Assembly (NCBI GenBank): GCA_030762935.1
Contig: CM060896.1
Location: 10,554,001-10,618,000, forward strand
Direction: 5' to 3'
Length of the DNA: 64,000 nt
Source: Hymenopus coronatus
Taxonomy: Eukaryota; Arthropoda; Insecta; Mantodea; Hymenopodidae
In this document: positions 12,481 through 22,000 of the stretch, in pieces
Layout of the letters: every line of letters starts with the position of its first letter
How positions within the stretch are numbered: position 1 is the first letter of the stretch
The notes under the pieces: model-generated
Told to the model about the DNA's origin: nothing
The model's database searches: none
The model's input: the letters and a program-made list of their open reading frames with translations, nothing else
Program-made: the position numbers and the translations under genes

Positions 12481-12724
12481 CACTGTTTATAGCGCTCTCC
12501 GCGTCTTCCATTTTCTCCAGGAAGTATTTGTACACATTATATATCATTCCTCTGGCTTCACTGTCAAGAACACGTTTTTTGTTGTTGTTTTTTTATTATT
12601 CAGAGATAGTTAAAACTATTATTAACGAACTGTTAACTACCTTACTACTGCACAATGGAACCGAATTATTAAAGTTCACTGTTAGACTGGAGGCAATTTC
12701 CTCAAACACGCTCAGAAACAGACC

Positions 12725-12960
12725 GCGCCTGATTGGCCGGAAACCACGTGACTATGACGTCGTTGTGTATTTATCTACCGCGTACCCGCCTTCATTCATT
12801 ACGGAGACTATATTGTCTGCGAGATTGCAGATTCTAGTTCAGTTTTAGAATAGGCTCTTTCCTGAGCCTTTCCTATTGGTTACGGAGACAATTTGGCTAC
12901 GGGACAGGTTTCGAGATTTCGTCGAGGTTAGGTTAGGTGTGTGTGTAAGTGAACTGGATC
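12725..12960 (+). promoter_or_regulatory. Promoter-like segment
   Basis: A compact cluster holds an ATTGG (inverted CCAAT) at 12732, CACGTG E-box at 12745, TGACGTC CRE-like site at 12755 and TATTTAT at 12766. A second ATTGG lies at 12875, with TTACGGAGAC repeated at 12799 and 12880. The local GC content exceeds that of the flanks. The cluster lies upstream of the ORF at 12977. All of this is motif reading, and no transcription start can be proven. Confidence 0.35.
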
Positions 12961-12976
12961 GAAATAAGCGGTAAAA

Positions 12977-13324
12977 ATGGACTTTCTGAAAATCGGTTCT
13001 GCTTTCCAATACGAAATACACAATCTTCCACTCGTTCTGTCTGCTTGTGCATGGGCAGCCATGTTGGTTTATCGACCAATGTCAGAGTCAAATCTAAAAC
13101 TGAACTGGAATCTGCAATGTCGCATATTATCTGTCCATCCTTACTTGACCGGCGATGTAAACAAATCAGAATGTATTCTTCCGCGAGCACACGTAGACAC
13201 ACCACGTGTTGCTAAGCTGGTTCGTCTGCCACACGCTTGTAAAACCGCGTACCTGCGTTTGGTAGGAAAGGAAATAGCTACCCACTTTCACTGTTCAGGT
13301 CGTTATATTCAATACGAAATGTAA
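12977..13324 (+). CDS. Hypothetical 115-aa ORF
   Basis: An ATG in good context (AAAAATGGA) opens 115 codons ending IQYEM and a stop. I do not recognise the protein. It has a short hydrophobic stretch (LVLSACAWAAMLV, about residues 19-31) and no repeat or DR1 content, unlike almost all other ORFs of this size in the region. It follows the promoter-like cluster by about 200 bp. It could be a small gene, a first exon (GCG/GTAAAA just before the ATG would serve as a weak donor for another frame), or chance. Confidence 0.3.
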   Translation: MDFLKIGSAFQYEIHNLPLVLSACAWAAMLVYRPMSESNLKLNWNLQCRILSVHPYLTGDVNKSECILPRAHVDTPRVAKLVRLPHACKTAYLRLVGKEIATHFHCSGRYIQYEM

Positions 13325-13582
13325 AATTCTTCCGTAAAATTATAAAATACGTACATACATGTTGTTTTGAAAGTTTTCTGAAGTATTACACCACTCAAAA
13401 AGTTTTTTGTGAATTTAGCATTCACATATAGACCCCATACATTACACATTTCTTTAATACACTGCCATAATGCAGTGAGTGAAGATAGAACTGATCCCAC
13501 ATCTTCAAGGATTTGTTGCAGTTGTAGTCAAACAGTGTCCATCTTTCCCTCCAAATCTCACTTTGTTTGCTCTTCCCGAACA

Positions 13583-13825
13583 ATGTGTGACACACATTCA
13601 CTGCATTTTCGGTTGTCATTTGTTGAAAAGCTGCTTACACAAGATGTCACACCTAGGCTAATTTAAAAATGTCGCACACTTTATGCTGCTTTTGGAAACA
13701 TCAACGTATTCTACCGTCAAGCTAAGGATGTGGTTTAATGAAAAGGTAAGATACTGCTCACCTCTTGTATACACCAGGAACAATTGTTTACTTGCTTATG
13801 TTTCCCACACTGGTATTACATGGAT
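13583..13825 (+). repeat. Local duplicated segment, copy 1
   Basis: The segment starting ACACATTCACTGCATTT...TTGAAAAGCTGCTTACACAAGATGTC has a partner at 14536-14600. The part from CACACCTAGGCTAATTTAAAA to GGTATTACATG has a partner at 15904-16083. The 92-bp array and the MITE therefore sit between pieces of a duplicated host sequence. Confidence 0.75.
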
Positions 13826-13834
13826 AGGTAGAGT

Positions 13835-14400
13835 CAGACCGAAAAATTCAATGCCATAGCCGGGATTTGAACCACAGATCTCCCGGTTTCTAGCCGTGTG
13901 TAAGACAGGAGTTGGATAGGTAGAGTCAGACTGAAAAATTCAATGCCATAGCCGGGATTCGAACCACGGATCTCCAGGTCTTTAGCCGGTTGCTCTACCA
14001 CTGAGTCACACATGTTTCCCAAGTCAGTTCAGAAATTCAATACCGTATTCAATGCCATAGCCGGGATTTGAACCACGGATCTCCCGGTCTCTAGTCGTGT
14101 GTAGGACAGGCGTTGGATAGGTAGAATGAGACTGAAAAATTCAATACCGTAGCCGGGATTTGAACCACGGATCTCCCGGTCTCTAGTCGTCTGTAGGACA
14201 GGAGTTGGATAGGTAGAGTCAGAATGAAAAATTCAATACCGTAGCCGGGATTTGAACCACGGATCTCCCGGTCTCTAGCCGTGTGTAGGACAGGAGCTGG
14301 ATAGGTAGAGTCAGACTGAAAAATTCAATGCCATAGCCGGGATTTGAACCACGGATCTCCATATTTTTAGCCGGTTGCTCTACCACTGAGCCACGCATGT
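13835..14400 (-). repeat. 92-bp tRNA-like array, first locus (SINE-D)
   Basis: CCGGGATTTGAACC (a reversed B box) occurs at about 13860, 13952, 14061, 14153, 14244 and 14336, spaced ~92 bp with one 109-bp interval. Each unit carries CTCCCGGTCTCTAGCCGTG, GACAGGAGTTGGATAGGTAG and GTCAGACTGAAAAATTCAA. Two units extend into CCGGTTGCTCTACCACTGAG, the reversed A-box half of a tRNA-like head. The unit is thus a SINE fragment that was tandemly amplified, mostly without its A box. It is not a set of functional tRNA genes. Confidence 0.85.
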
Positions 14401-14444
14401 TTCCCGAGTCAGTTGAGAAATTCAATGCTATGCCGGCATGTTGC

Positions 14445-14532
14445 CATGGTAGCTCAGTGGTAGAGCAACCGGCTAGAGATTGGGAGATCCGTGGCTCAAA
14501 TCCCCGCATTTTTCAGTCTGACTCTACCTATC
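14445..14532 (+). mobile_element. SINE-D tRNA-like head, plus orientation
   Basis: GGTAGCTCAGTGGTAGAGCA (A box) is followed by CCGGCTAGAGATTGGGAGAT, a B-box-like GGCTCAAATCCCC and TTTTTCAGTCTGACTC. It faces the minus-oriented array at 13835-14400 head to head, making a large imperfect palindrome around 14390-14450. Confidence 0.75.
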
Positions 14533-14535
14533 CAA

Positions 14536-14610
14536 TGTGTGATACACATTCACTGCATTTTGTCTGGCACTTGTTGAAAAGCTGCTTGCATAAGATGTCG
14601 CTACGGTTGC
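14536..14610 (+). repeat. Local duplicated segment, copy 2 (part)
   Basis: ATACACATTCACTGCATTTTG...CACTTGTTGAAAAGCTGCTTGCATAAGATGTC repeats 13583-13650 with a few changes, then diverges. Confidence 0.7.
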
Positions 14611-14973
14611 CAGAATGTACTCGAGCCAGGCCCGAAGACCAACCAACGGGCAACGGATATTTGAGTAAATGGGGACAGAAATTCTTATACAGATGTTTTG
14701 TATTATTACTAACATAATAAATCAACTGCTACGGCGACGACTATCACTACTGCTTCACGGAACTTAGATATCGCCTCTTATCAGTACTCAGTATCACAGT
14801 ACAACAAACTATAACTATTCTGAATTATGAAAGGTAGAGGTAATGTATCCACTCACAATCCGATATTGCCAGTAAACTGCTGACTGACAATGAACAAGCC
14901 GCGACTTGCCGGTGTTTCTTTAATAATGTGAGCCGAATACTACAGACACAACAATAAAAAGTTTTCAGAATAA

Positions 14974-15728
14974 TGCTACGTTCACAATGAGATGCAAGCG
15001 CAGACGTAACGTAGCACAAGCGCAGACGCAAGGAAACACCATTCACAATACAATCGTAAGCGCAACGCAAGAAGTTGGCACGGGTTTCTAGATCCGCAAG
15101 TTACATGCGAATGTCTTCCAAGTTACAAAATTAATAACATAACCAACAATATCACATTAGAAAATTCACTCAATCTTTTACAAATAAATATGCTTTAATA
15201 TTTTATACTAACAACTGACGCTCGCGGCAATGACGTCACAATAATATATCATTCAAAATAATTGAAAATAGAACAAGCATAGAGACTTCAGAAAGTGATA
15301 AAGTTACACATTTAATGAACTAGAATTATCTCTCTGCTTGTTTGATGTATGAGAACCGAGAAATCTGTACACAGATGATAGTTACATCCATTAAAACAAA
15401 GAAGGATTCGCAAGAAGACTGTCATAACCTCTTGAGGGAGATTAGAGATGGCGCGGCACGGCACGGCCAAATAGAAGAGCTTGCATGTACAGCAGGACAT
15501 GTAAAATCTCGCAGTGCGATCGTTTGTTATTGGATTCATAGGCAATGCATGGAGAAAAGAAACAGAATTGTTCCTCTTTGCATGCAACGCAAGGATAAAG
15601 TTTGGAGTTTGCAAACTCTTACGTTGCATTTCATTGCGTTGCGTCTTGCGTGTTTCTATGTGAATAGTTACATGAAAACATGAGTCCAAACTCTTGCGCT
15701 TACGTTGCATTTCATTGTGAATGTAGCA
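14974..15728. mobile_element. Non-autonomous Harbinger-like MITE, TAA target duplication
   Basis: The left end TGCTACGTTCACAATGA and right end TCATTGTGAATGTAGCA are inverted repeats, and the similarity continues inwards with ATGCAACGTAAGCGCAA-type words. TAA flanks both sides (14971-14973 and 15729-15731). A 3-bp TWA target duplication is the mark of the PIF/Harbinger superfamily. The 755-bp interior has GCAACGCAAG/CTTGCG words repeated in both orientations near each end and no transposase frame, so the element would depend on an autonomous relative. Confidence 0.8.
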
Positions 15729-15903
15729 TAACAATGGAAACATAGTGTTTTGTTACAGTTAGAAGTTAACATTCAAACCAATTATTCATGAGTATGGTGA
15801 CATTCAAACCCGTAGATTAAACTCATTGGCCCGTATACCCGGAGAATTCATTGCACACACGGGCACTCCGGGCGGCGCCCGGAGATCTGGCAACCCTAGA
15901 TAT

Positions 15904-16085
15904 CACACCTCGGCTAATTTAAAAGTTTTGCACACTTTATGCTGCTTTTGGAAACACCAGTAAATTCTACCGTTGAGTTATGAATATTGTTTAATAAAAA
16001 GATTAAGCTACTTTTCTCATAACCTATTATATACACTAGGAATAATTGTTTCCTTCTTATGTTTCTCTATACTGGTATTACATGT
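15904..16085 (+). repeat. Local duplicated segment, copy 3
   Basis: CACACCTCGGCTAATTTAAAA...TGCTGCTTTTGGAAACA...GGAATAATTGTTTCC...ACTGGTATTACATG repeats 13640-13822 at clear but reduced identity. Confidence 0.8.
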
Positions 16086-16430
16086 TTCCGCCATTACTTG
16101 CTGACTAGCAGCAACTTGAACTGCACAAGGATATGAATTGTTATATAAAGAAATAATGATTAAATTATCAGTAAATTTTGTACCTTAATATTTCATACTA
16201 TATTATTTAGACAACATTGCATACTGTAATACGATATTTTTGTACTCACTCGGCAATTTAAGAGGAACTATTTTGTGATAGAGAAAAGCAGTAAAACATT
16301 CAGGAACCAATCATAGCCTTTGCAACTTGTTGTTTTTGTTTACTTTACCGATGAAGTAAGACTGGACAGAGAATATGTAGTATCTGTGTGAGGTACTGCA
16401 TCAAGATGACCAACATTATATTTAACTGCA
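16086..16430. other. AT-rich flank downstream of the bHLH gene
   Basis: No repeat or ORF recognised. On the minus strand this lies beyond the AATAAA at 16437-16432 and is probably the end of, or past, the bHLH 3'-UTR. Confidence 0.4.
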
Positions 16431-16431
16431 T

Positions 16432-16437
16432 TTTATT
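16432..16437 (-). terminator. Candidate poly(A) signal of the bHLH gene
   Basis: AATAAA on the minus strand, about 515 nt after the bHLH stop codon and just past the last duplicated C-terminal module. It is a plausible cleavage signal, but the hexamer is common in AT-rich DNA. Confidence 0.35.
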
Positions 16438-16539
16438 TGAATAATGGCAACACAAGTATAATAAATAAAATTAGTCTGTCCTACTTGAGGTACCTAGTAC
16501 ATGATAAAGTCTCGTACAACACAGGCAAACTTATCCGAG

Positions 16540-16950
16540 GTGCAACAAGGACTCAGAAAACTGGTGGTGATGATGGCGATGCGTGGGTTCTTCTTCCTCG
16601 TCGTCTTCATCGTCCATGTCGTGGTCGGTACTGTTGGGTCCGCGTTCTTGGGAAACTTATCCGAGATGCAGCAAAGAGTCAGAAAACTGGTGGTGATGGA
16701 GATGATGATGGTGATATGTGGAGTGATGGCGGTGCGTGGACTCTTCTTCTTCCTCGTCGTCTTCATCGTCCATGTCTGGTCAGTACTGTTGGGTCCGCGT
16801 TCTTGGGAAACATCCGAGGTGCAGCAAAGAGTCAGAAAACTGGTGGTGATGGTGATATGTGGAGTGATGGTGATGCGTGGGCTGTTCTTCCTCGTCGTCT
16901 TCATCGTCCACATCGTGGTCGGTGCTTTTGGATGCGCGTTCTTGGCAAAC
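16540..16950 (-). repeat. Three extra copies of the bHLH C-terminal module
   Basis: The segment encoding DMDDEDDEEE...HHHH...QFSDSLLHLG in exon B is repeated three more times downstream. The anchor CCTCGTCGTC occurs at 16596, 16752, 16890 and 17049 on the plus strand, with spacings of 156, 138 and 159 bp, all multiples of three. Stops in the gene's own frame (TAA at the exon B end, TGA in the next copy, TAA again) mean the extra copies are 3'-UTR unless stops are read through. The length differences lie in GAA, GAC and CAT triplet runs, so slippage would keep the period a multiple of three without selection. Confidence 0.85.
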
Positions 16951-17199
16951 TTATCCGAGATGCAGCAAAGAGTCAGAAAACTGGTGGTGATGGAGATGAT
17001 GATGGTGATATGTGGAGTGGTGGCGGTGCGTGGACTCTTCTTCTTCTTCCTCGTCGTCTTCATCGTCCATGTCGTGGTCGGTACTGTTGGATCCACGTTC
17101 TAGGGATGATGGTGTCCAGTCTCGTGTCTCCTGCCATCCCTGCTGGCTCTGGGTGTGCAGTGATCCCTGACTCTGCTGCTGGAAACTGAACGGCCATGT
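16951..17199 (-). CDS. bHLH factor, terminal coding exon (C-terminus)
   Basis: On the minus strand, TTTGTTGTATTATTTGCAG ends at 17200, a strong 3' splice site. The exon then opens in phase 0 with T-W-P-F. In vertebrate TCF21 and MSC the residues after the HPVNL exon end are also TWPF, so this exon pairs with the bHLH exon at 41539-41812. It encodes 82 residues (92-173 of the joined protein): a Gln/Ser-rich linker, DWTPSSLERG, an acidic run at about 132-146, a His-rich run at about 149-164, then QFSDSLLHLG and TAA at 16953-16951. The tail after TWPF does not resemble the vertebrate C-terminus, so it is lineage-specific. Overlapping longer ORFs of ~200 and ~250 codons in other frames are by-products of the triplet repeats. 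Confidence 0.85.
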   Translation of the reverse strand, partial: TWPFSFQQQSQGSLHTQSQQGWQETRDWTPSSLERGSNSTDHDMDDEDDEEEEEESTHRHHSTYHHHHLHHHQFSDSLLHLG

Positions 17200-17249
17200 C
17201 TGCAAATAATACAACAAACATATAGTACCTGCATTCACATCATTTTCTT

Positions 17250-17740
17250 CTGCCAGTATCGTTTATATTCATGTAGAATCTAGAAACTATTCTTACAAAA
17301 GCTTATTGTTCTACCTACTTCAAATTATTTTAGATAAACGTTTGTAATATTGGTGTTATAACAAAACGTGTCTTTATTATTCAAATCCTGTTCTTTACAA
17401 TCAAAATATTTATTGAAATGCTGCTAGCCCTATGTTATCTCTCGTTGCTCGTAGACAGTTGTGACGACTGCTTTCTCTGTCTCATACAGGTGTACGCTTG
17501 GAGCTTTCTCTTCCCAAAATGTAACAGTGTTTTCTTCTTCTTTTACAGAAGAACAGTTGGAAAGGTTAAGGGTGTTTTACGGTGTGTACTAAAATGTATA
17601 TTGCTCTATGTGGGGAAATATTTCACCTCTCACATTATGTACCCGGAGGGTGGGCATTTAGCGACTAGGACGGTGGGGGGCCCTGCGCATCATGGTTTTG
17701 TATCAGACAGGTGCTATTTCAGCTTCTGTTGAGATGTGTT
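17250..17740. other. No supported feature
   Basis: AT-rich intronic DNA. A 104-codon plus-strand ORF at 17418 has a hydrophobic start but repeats of Phe/Leu codons and no recognised domain. I do not call it a gene. Confidence 0.5.
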
Positions 17741-19205
17741 CAACAGTCTGCGTGCTACTTTCCATCTGGAGGAGTACCAAGATGTTGTGATGGTGTCTCC
17801 CGTTGTTCGGCTTTGTGGCTGGAGGCTGGGCCTGATCCTGCTGGTCCTGTCTGACGGCGCGACTCTCTGAGTCTCTGGTAATGTCTGTCGCATTCTTGAT
17901 TAGGCCAAAATGTTTGTCTGGATTCTCTGCAGATGCTCCTTCGTGACGTAATCGGCGTCCACGGCTTTCTTTTTGAGATGTTCAGTGCATTTAGTCTGGT
18001 CGACAATTTCTGGCTTTCGCTGTTGAGTGCGGCTGCACTCAGCGTGCAGTCTCTCTAGTTCTTGAAATGCGATGATATGTTTGGAGTGCGATGTCGTGAC
18101 TGTAGGCGGTGCTTGTGCTGCCCTTATTGCTGGATGGCAGGATTTCTGGGTCTACGATGGGCTGTCCTCCACATCTACTTGGGCAAACCACCTGTCCTGC
18201 AGTAGTGCCCCTTGTGGCTAGACCAGCCGGCTGTGGTATCGGCAGAGTGCCTGTACTGGCAGCAGTGGTCGGCAAGTGTGTGGCGAGAGCCGCGTCTGGC
18301 CTCAACATGGAGTACGTGCCCGAAAGCAGGCAACTCCTCGGCAAGGCGCGGTGGTCCCCCCCCCGTCCCAAAAGTGGATCCTAACTAGTGGTGACGGTCC
18401 TCTGGCGGTAAGATTCTCTCATCGCTCAGGTTCAGCTGCTTCGATGCGAGTGCTGCGAGCGTTAGTAGACGTTATTAGAAGCACATCAGGCAAAACATCT
18501 GAGCCCCTCCAGAAAGACAACTGTTCGGATTGGGTTGGACTCGGCGTGGCAGTGGTCCCGAAACTCGTGGGAGATTGGGTACGCCTGGGCGGGGTTGTGA
18601 GACACCTCAATGTCTTCCAGCACTAATCCGGAGACCTAGTAGACGGCATGCTATGTTGCTATCGAGGTCTTCGGTAGTCATTCCCCAGAGGTTGTCACGC
18701 GTAAGTGGCGTATTCACTTCCATCCTTACACTAGCTAGGTGGCTGGTATATAGAACAGACACTGGCCAAATGGAAAAGCCCATGGACTATTTCTCTGGGT
18801 CGCACAACCCACCTGAGTAGTCAGGTCACTGCTGCGGCGCTAAGGAGCAAAGTTTCCTGTAGGTGCCGAGATACAGCTGCGTGGTGGGGTTTCGGTGCAG
18901 CGTCTGCGATGTCCTGTCAATGTGCGTTGCTTGACAGGGGTTGAAAGGTTTGACGTGGTTCTGATTAAGCCTGTGAGGACTTCCGGTGAAGGCGGATTGA
19001 GTTGGTCTGCGGCAGGGACGACGCTGTCGGTATCCGGCTAACTGTCGGCTGCTGCGTTGGTTTTGTTCTTCTTCCCTGCCACGTTGTAGCTGCAGGAGAT
19101 GACGTGACAAGAAGTTACCAGAAGTACGGGTCATTATTGCACAGGTGCGGCAGTCGGAGCTTTGCTGTAATCCACGCGTGTTTACTCACCCAGGTGCAAC
19201 AATTT
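17741..19205 (-). pseudogene. Unidentified GC-richer, coding-like island
   Basis: About 1.4 kb of clearly higher GC content than its surroundings, with no DR1 words. On the minus strand several broken frames read like protein. One 84-codon frame across 18150-17900 contains IIAFQELERLHAECSRTQQR and ends in TNILA, and other frames at 18371-18039 and 19134-18826 are Arg/Gln/Ser-rich. Frames shift and stop repeatedly. I cannot name a family. A decayed retroelement gag-like region or a host pseudogene would both fit. Confidence 0.35.
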
Positions 19206-19214
19206 GGCATGCAA

Positions 19215-20185
19215 GCTTATTCTTCTACCTACTTCATGCTAATCGAGATAAACATTAGCAGAATCAGTCTTATTACTTAGTTCCTTATAAGTAGGAGGGA
19301 AATAAGGGAATACATTTGACTACAAATGTTTTAAAATGAGGTTGCTCTCGGATTGAAATCCGATTCTTTGCGTGTCAGGTGTAGACAAGTTCCTGTATGA
19401 GAAAAGTATTAAGTAATTGAAAACTGAAAGTAATAAGAAGGAATATCTGAAAAACGATCAACTCCATGAAAAAAAATCTGATGTGTACCATTCACATGAC
19501 TTTCTCCATATCCCTGCAACAAATGATTCTTAAAAAGCTTATACTTCTATTTACTTTATGCTAATCAGAAAAAATTAGCAGAAATAGTCTTATTATTCGC
19601 TTCCTTGTAAGTAGAAGCGAAATAAGGGACAACCGTAGGTTAAAGTGATAGTCAAAAGCTGGTTGCTATGTCAATGAAGTTCCTTTTTGTTTATATGGAT
19701 AAGAGTTGACAAGTTCCTGTATGAGAAAAGTATACGTTTTTCATAGCAGAAACCAAAAATAAGGAATGTCACAAAAACCACGAACTCCACGAAAAAAATG
19801 TATATAACATAAATTGTGTGTTTTAAAGTGCTCTACATTTTTTGTGCAGTAAGTTTTTGACCATCTCTTACGATTTAGCAGTCATTCAAAATTTAGTAAA
19901 ATGCATCCAGAATAAACTACTCTTCAGAGGCTATTCCCAGAAAATTCAAGATATACATTTCATTTGTCAGGTAAATGTGTTTAATATCCGAAATTTTAAT
20001 CAAAATCGTTAGAGCCATTTTTGAGAAAATCAAAATTTTCGAAAAAAGTTCCATGTAAAGGGTAGTTGGGGGGGGGATTTTTCTCAAAATCTTCGTGTCG
20101 CATCCCTGGAAGATACTAAACTTAAATACAAAGTTTGGTATTTTACCGACTTTTCGTTTTTGAGTTATCGTGTTCACAGACACAC

Positions 20186-20227
<42 letters not shown>

Positions 20228-20877
20228 ACACACGGACCTTATTGTGAAAATGCTTTTTTTGGACATTGGGGACCCTAAAACATATATTTCCGGTGAAATC
20301 TCGGTATGGAATTTTTGGTGGAGTGCAATACTTTCTCTATACACTATGTACATAGTGCGTCTGGAGAAAGTAAAAAAGTCATACAACATAAATTGTGTGT
20401 TTTAACGAGCTCGATATTGTTATTGTAGTAAGCGTTTTGTCTATCTCTTACGGTTCATCACTTATGTAAAATTCCACAAAATTCATTCAGAATAAAGATG
20501 TCTTTAGAAGTTATACCCAGAAAATTTAAGATATACATTCTATTTGTCATGTAAACATCTTTAATATACGATTATTTAATCAAGATCGTTTTGAGAAGAT
20601 CAAAGTTTTTGAAAATGTTTCCATGTAACAGGTAGTTCGGGGTGGGGGGATTTTCTTGAAAATCTTCGTGTCGCATCCTTGCAAGATACAAGTTTGGTAT
20701 TTTACCGACTCTTCGTCTTTGAGTTATCGTTCACAAACACACGGACACATACGGATCTTTTTCTAAAAACTTTCTTTTTGGATACAGAGGACTCTAAAGC
20801 GTATAGTTGTGGTGAAATCTCTGTATCGAATTTTTGCTTCTCTATACACTGTGTATATAATACGTGTTGAGAAAGTA
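19215..20877 (+). mobile_element. DR1 copy interrupted by a second DR1
   Basis: The 5' half (AGCTTATTCTTCTACC... to CAACTCCATGAAAAAA) ends near 19473. The 3' half resumes at about 20378 with CATACAACATAAATTGTGTG, exactly the next part of the DR1 order, and finishes GTGTTGAGAAAGTAAAA at 20877. The outer copy is the older insertion. Confidence 0.9.
19474..20377 (+). mobile_element. Full DR1 nested in DR1
   Basis: Inserted in the A-run of the outer copy. Starts AAATCTGATGTGTACCATTC, ACATGACTTTCTCC and ends CTGGAGAAAGTAAAAAA. The nested junctions define the DR1 ends and a length of about 0.9 kb. The internal CA tract (20189-20232) is expanded here. Confidence 0.9.
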
Positions 20878-21148
20878 AAAAGTCTTGCAGGAATAGTTGG
20901 TACTTCGTAGCAGAGTGAATACAGAAATGTTTTGTTTGTATGTATAGTGAAATGTGTAAGTAAAGTATATTTTATTGTGACTACGCGCCTATACCTCGGC
21001 GCTTCAGTCACCCCACGTTACCTGCTTCCCTTCCATGCAAAACTGTTGCACCTGCGTGGAGGGAAAACTTGCTATTTTTGCGAAACAGTTTAATTGCAGC
21101 CACGAAACAGTTACGAAATACCAGTTTCCTGCAACAGAAATTCCCTAT

Positions 21149-22000
21149 TGTATTGTACTGCACCCAAAAATTCGATACCGAGATTTCATTGGAAATATAT
21201 GTTTTAGGGTCCCCTTTATCCAACAAAAGCAATTCTGGAAAAAGGTCCGTGTGTGTGTCCGTGAACAAATAATCCGAAAACGAAAAGTCGATAAAATACC
21301 AAACTTGGCATTGAAGTAAGTATCTTCCAAGAATGCAACACGAAGATTTTGAGAAAAATCGCCCCATCCCAAACTACTTTTTACATTAAAAAAAGTTCGG
21401 AAATTTTGATTTTGTCAAAAATGAATAACGAGTTTGATTAAATACGCGTATTAAACATATTTATATGTCAAATAAAATGTATGTCTTGAATTTTCTGGGA
21501 ATAGTCTCTAAAGACCGCTTTATTCTGAATGAATTATACTGAATTTTTTGTAACTGGTAAACCGTAAGAGATAGACAAAAATTTACTACACAAAAATGCA
21601 CATCCTGTTAAACAACATACTTTATGTCGAATACGTTTTTTCGTGGAATTGACCATTTCTGAGATATACCTTGTTATTTGCTTCAGATGTAAAATACTTT
21701 TCTCACAAGGGGATTTGTTAACTTCTGGCCAGATAAAGGCCATAGCAACCAGCTTTTGACTATCGTTTTAGCGGTATTCCCTTATTTCCCTTCTAATTAC
21801 AACCAGCTTTTGACTATCGTTTTAGCGGTATTCCCTTATTTCCCTTCTAATTGCAACCAGCTTTTGACTATCGTTTTAGCCTATTCCCTTATTTCCCTTT
21901 TAATTACAAGGAAGCAAGTAAAAAGATCATTTCTGCTATTTTTTTTTCTCGATTAGCATGAAAGAAATGGAGCACGAAGCTTTTTAACAATACTTATAAC
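21149..22000 (-). mobile_element. DR1 copy with internal 54-bp triplication
   Basis: Begins inside the CACCCAAAAATTCGATACC region and runs to AAGCTTTTTAACAATACTT, abutting the next DR1. The 54-bp segment starting CAACCAGCTTTTGACTATCG occurs at 21746, 21800 and 21854. Most other DR1 copies have it once. Confidence 0.85.

Noticed and set aside
12925..12940. Insect telomere-like TTAGG motif (GAGGTTAGGTTAGG)
   Set aside because: Only two units, so no more than chance.
13835..14532. Cluster of tRNA genes
   Set aside because: B boxes are present but full cloverleaf, A box and anticodon arm are missing in nearly all units. The sequences behave as SINE fragments.
16437..17189. Plus-strand ORFs of 200 and 250 codons and a 200-codon minus ORF over the bHLH terminal exon
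   Set aside because: Shadow frames of the triplet-rich module. The minus frame starting TWPF after a splice acceptor explains the region better.
17418..17732. 104-codon ORF with a hydrophobic start
   Set aside because: No recognised domain, low-complexity Phe/Leu/Cys stretches, and it lies in the bHLH intron on the opposite strand without promoter-like context.
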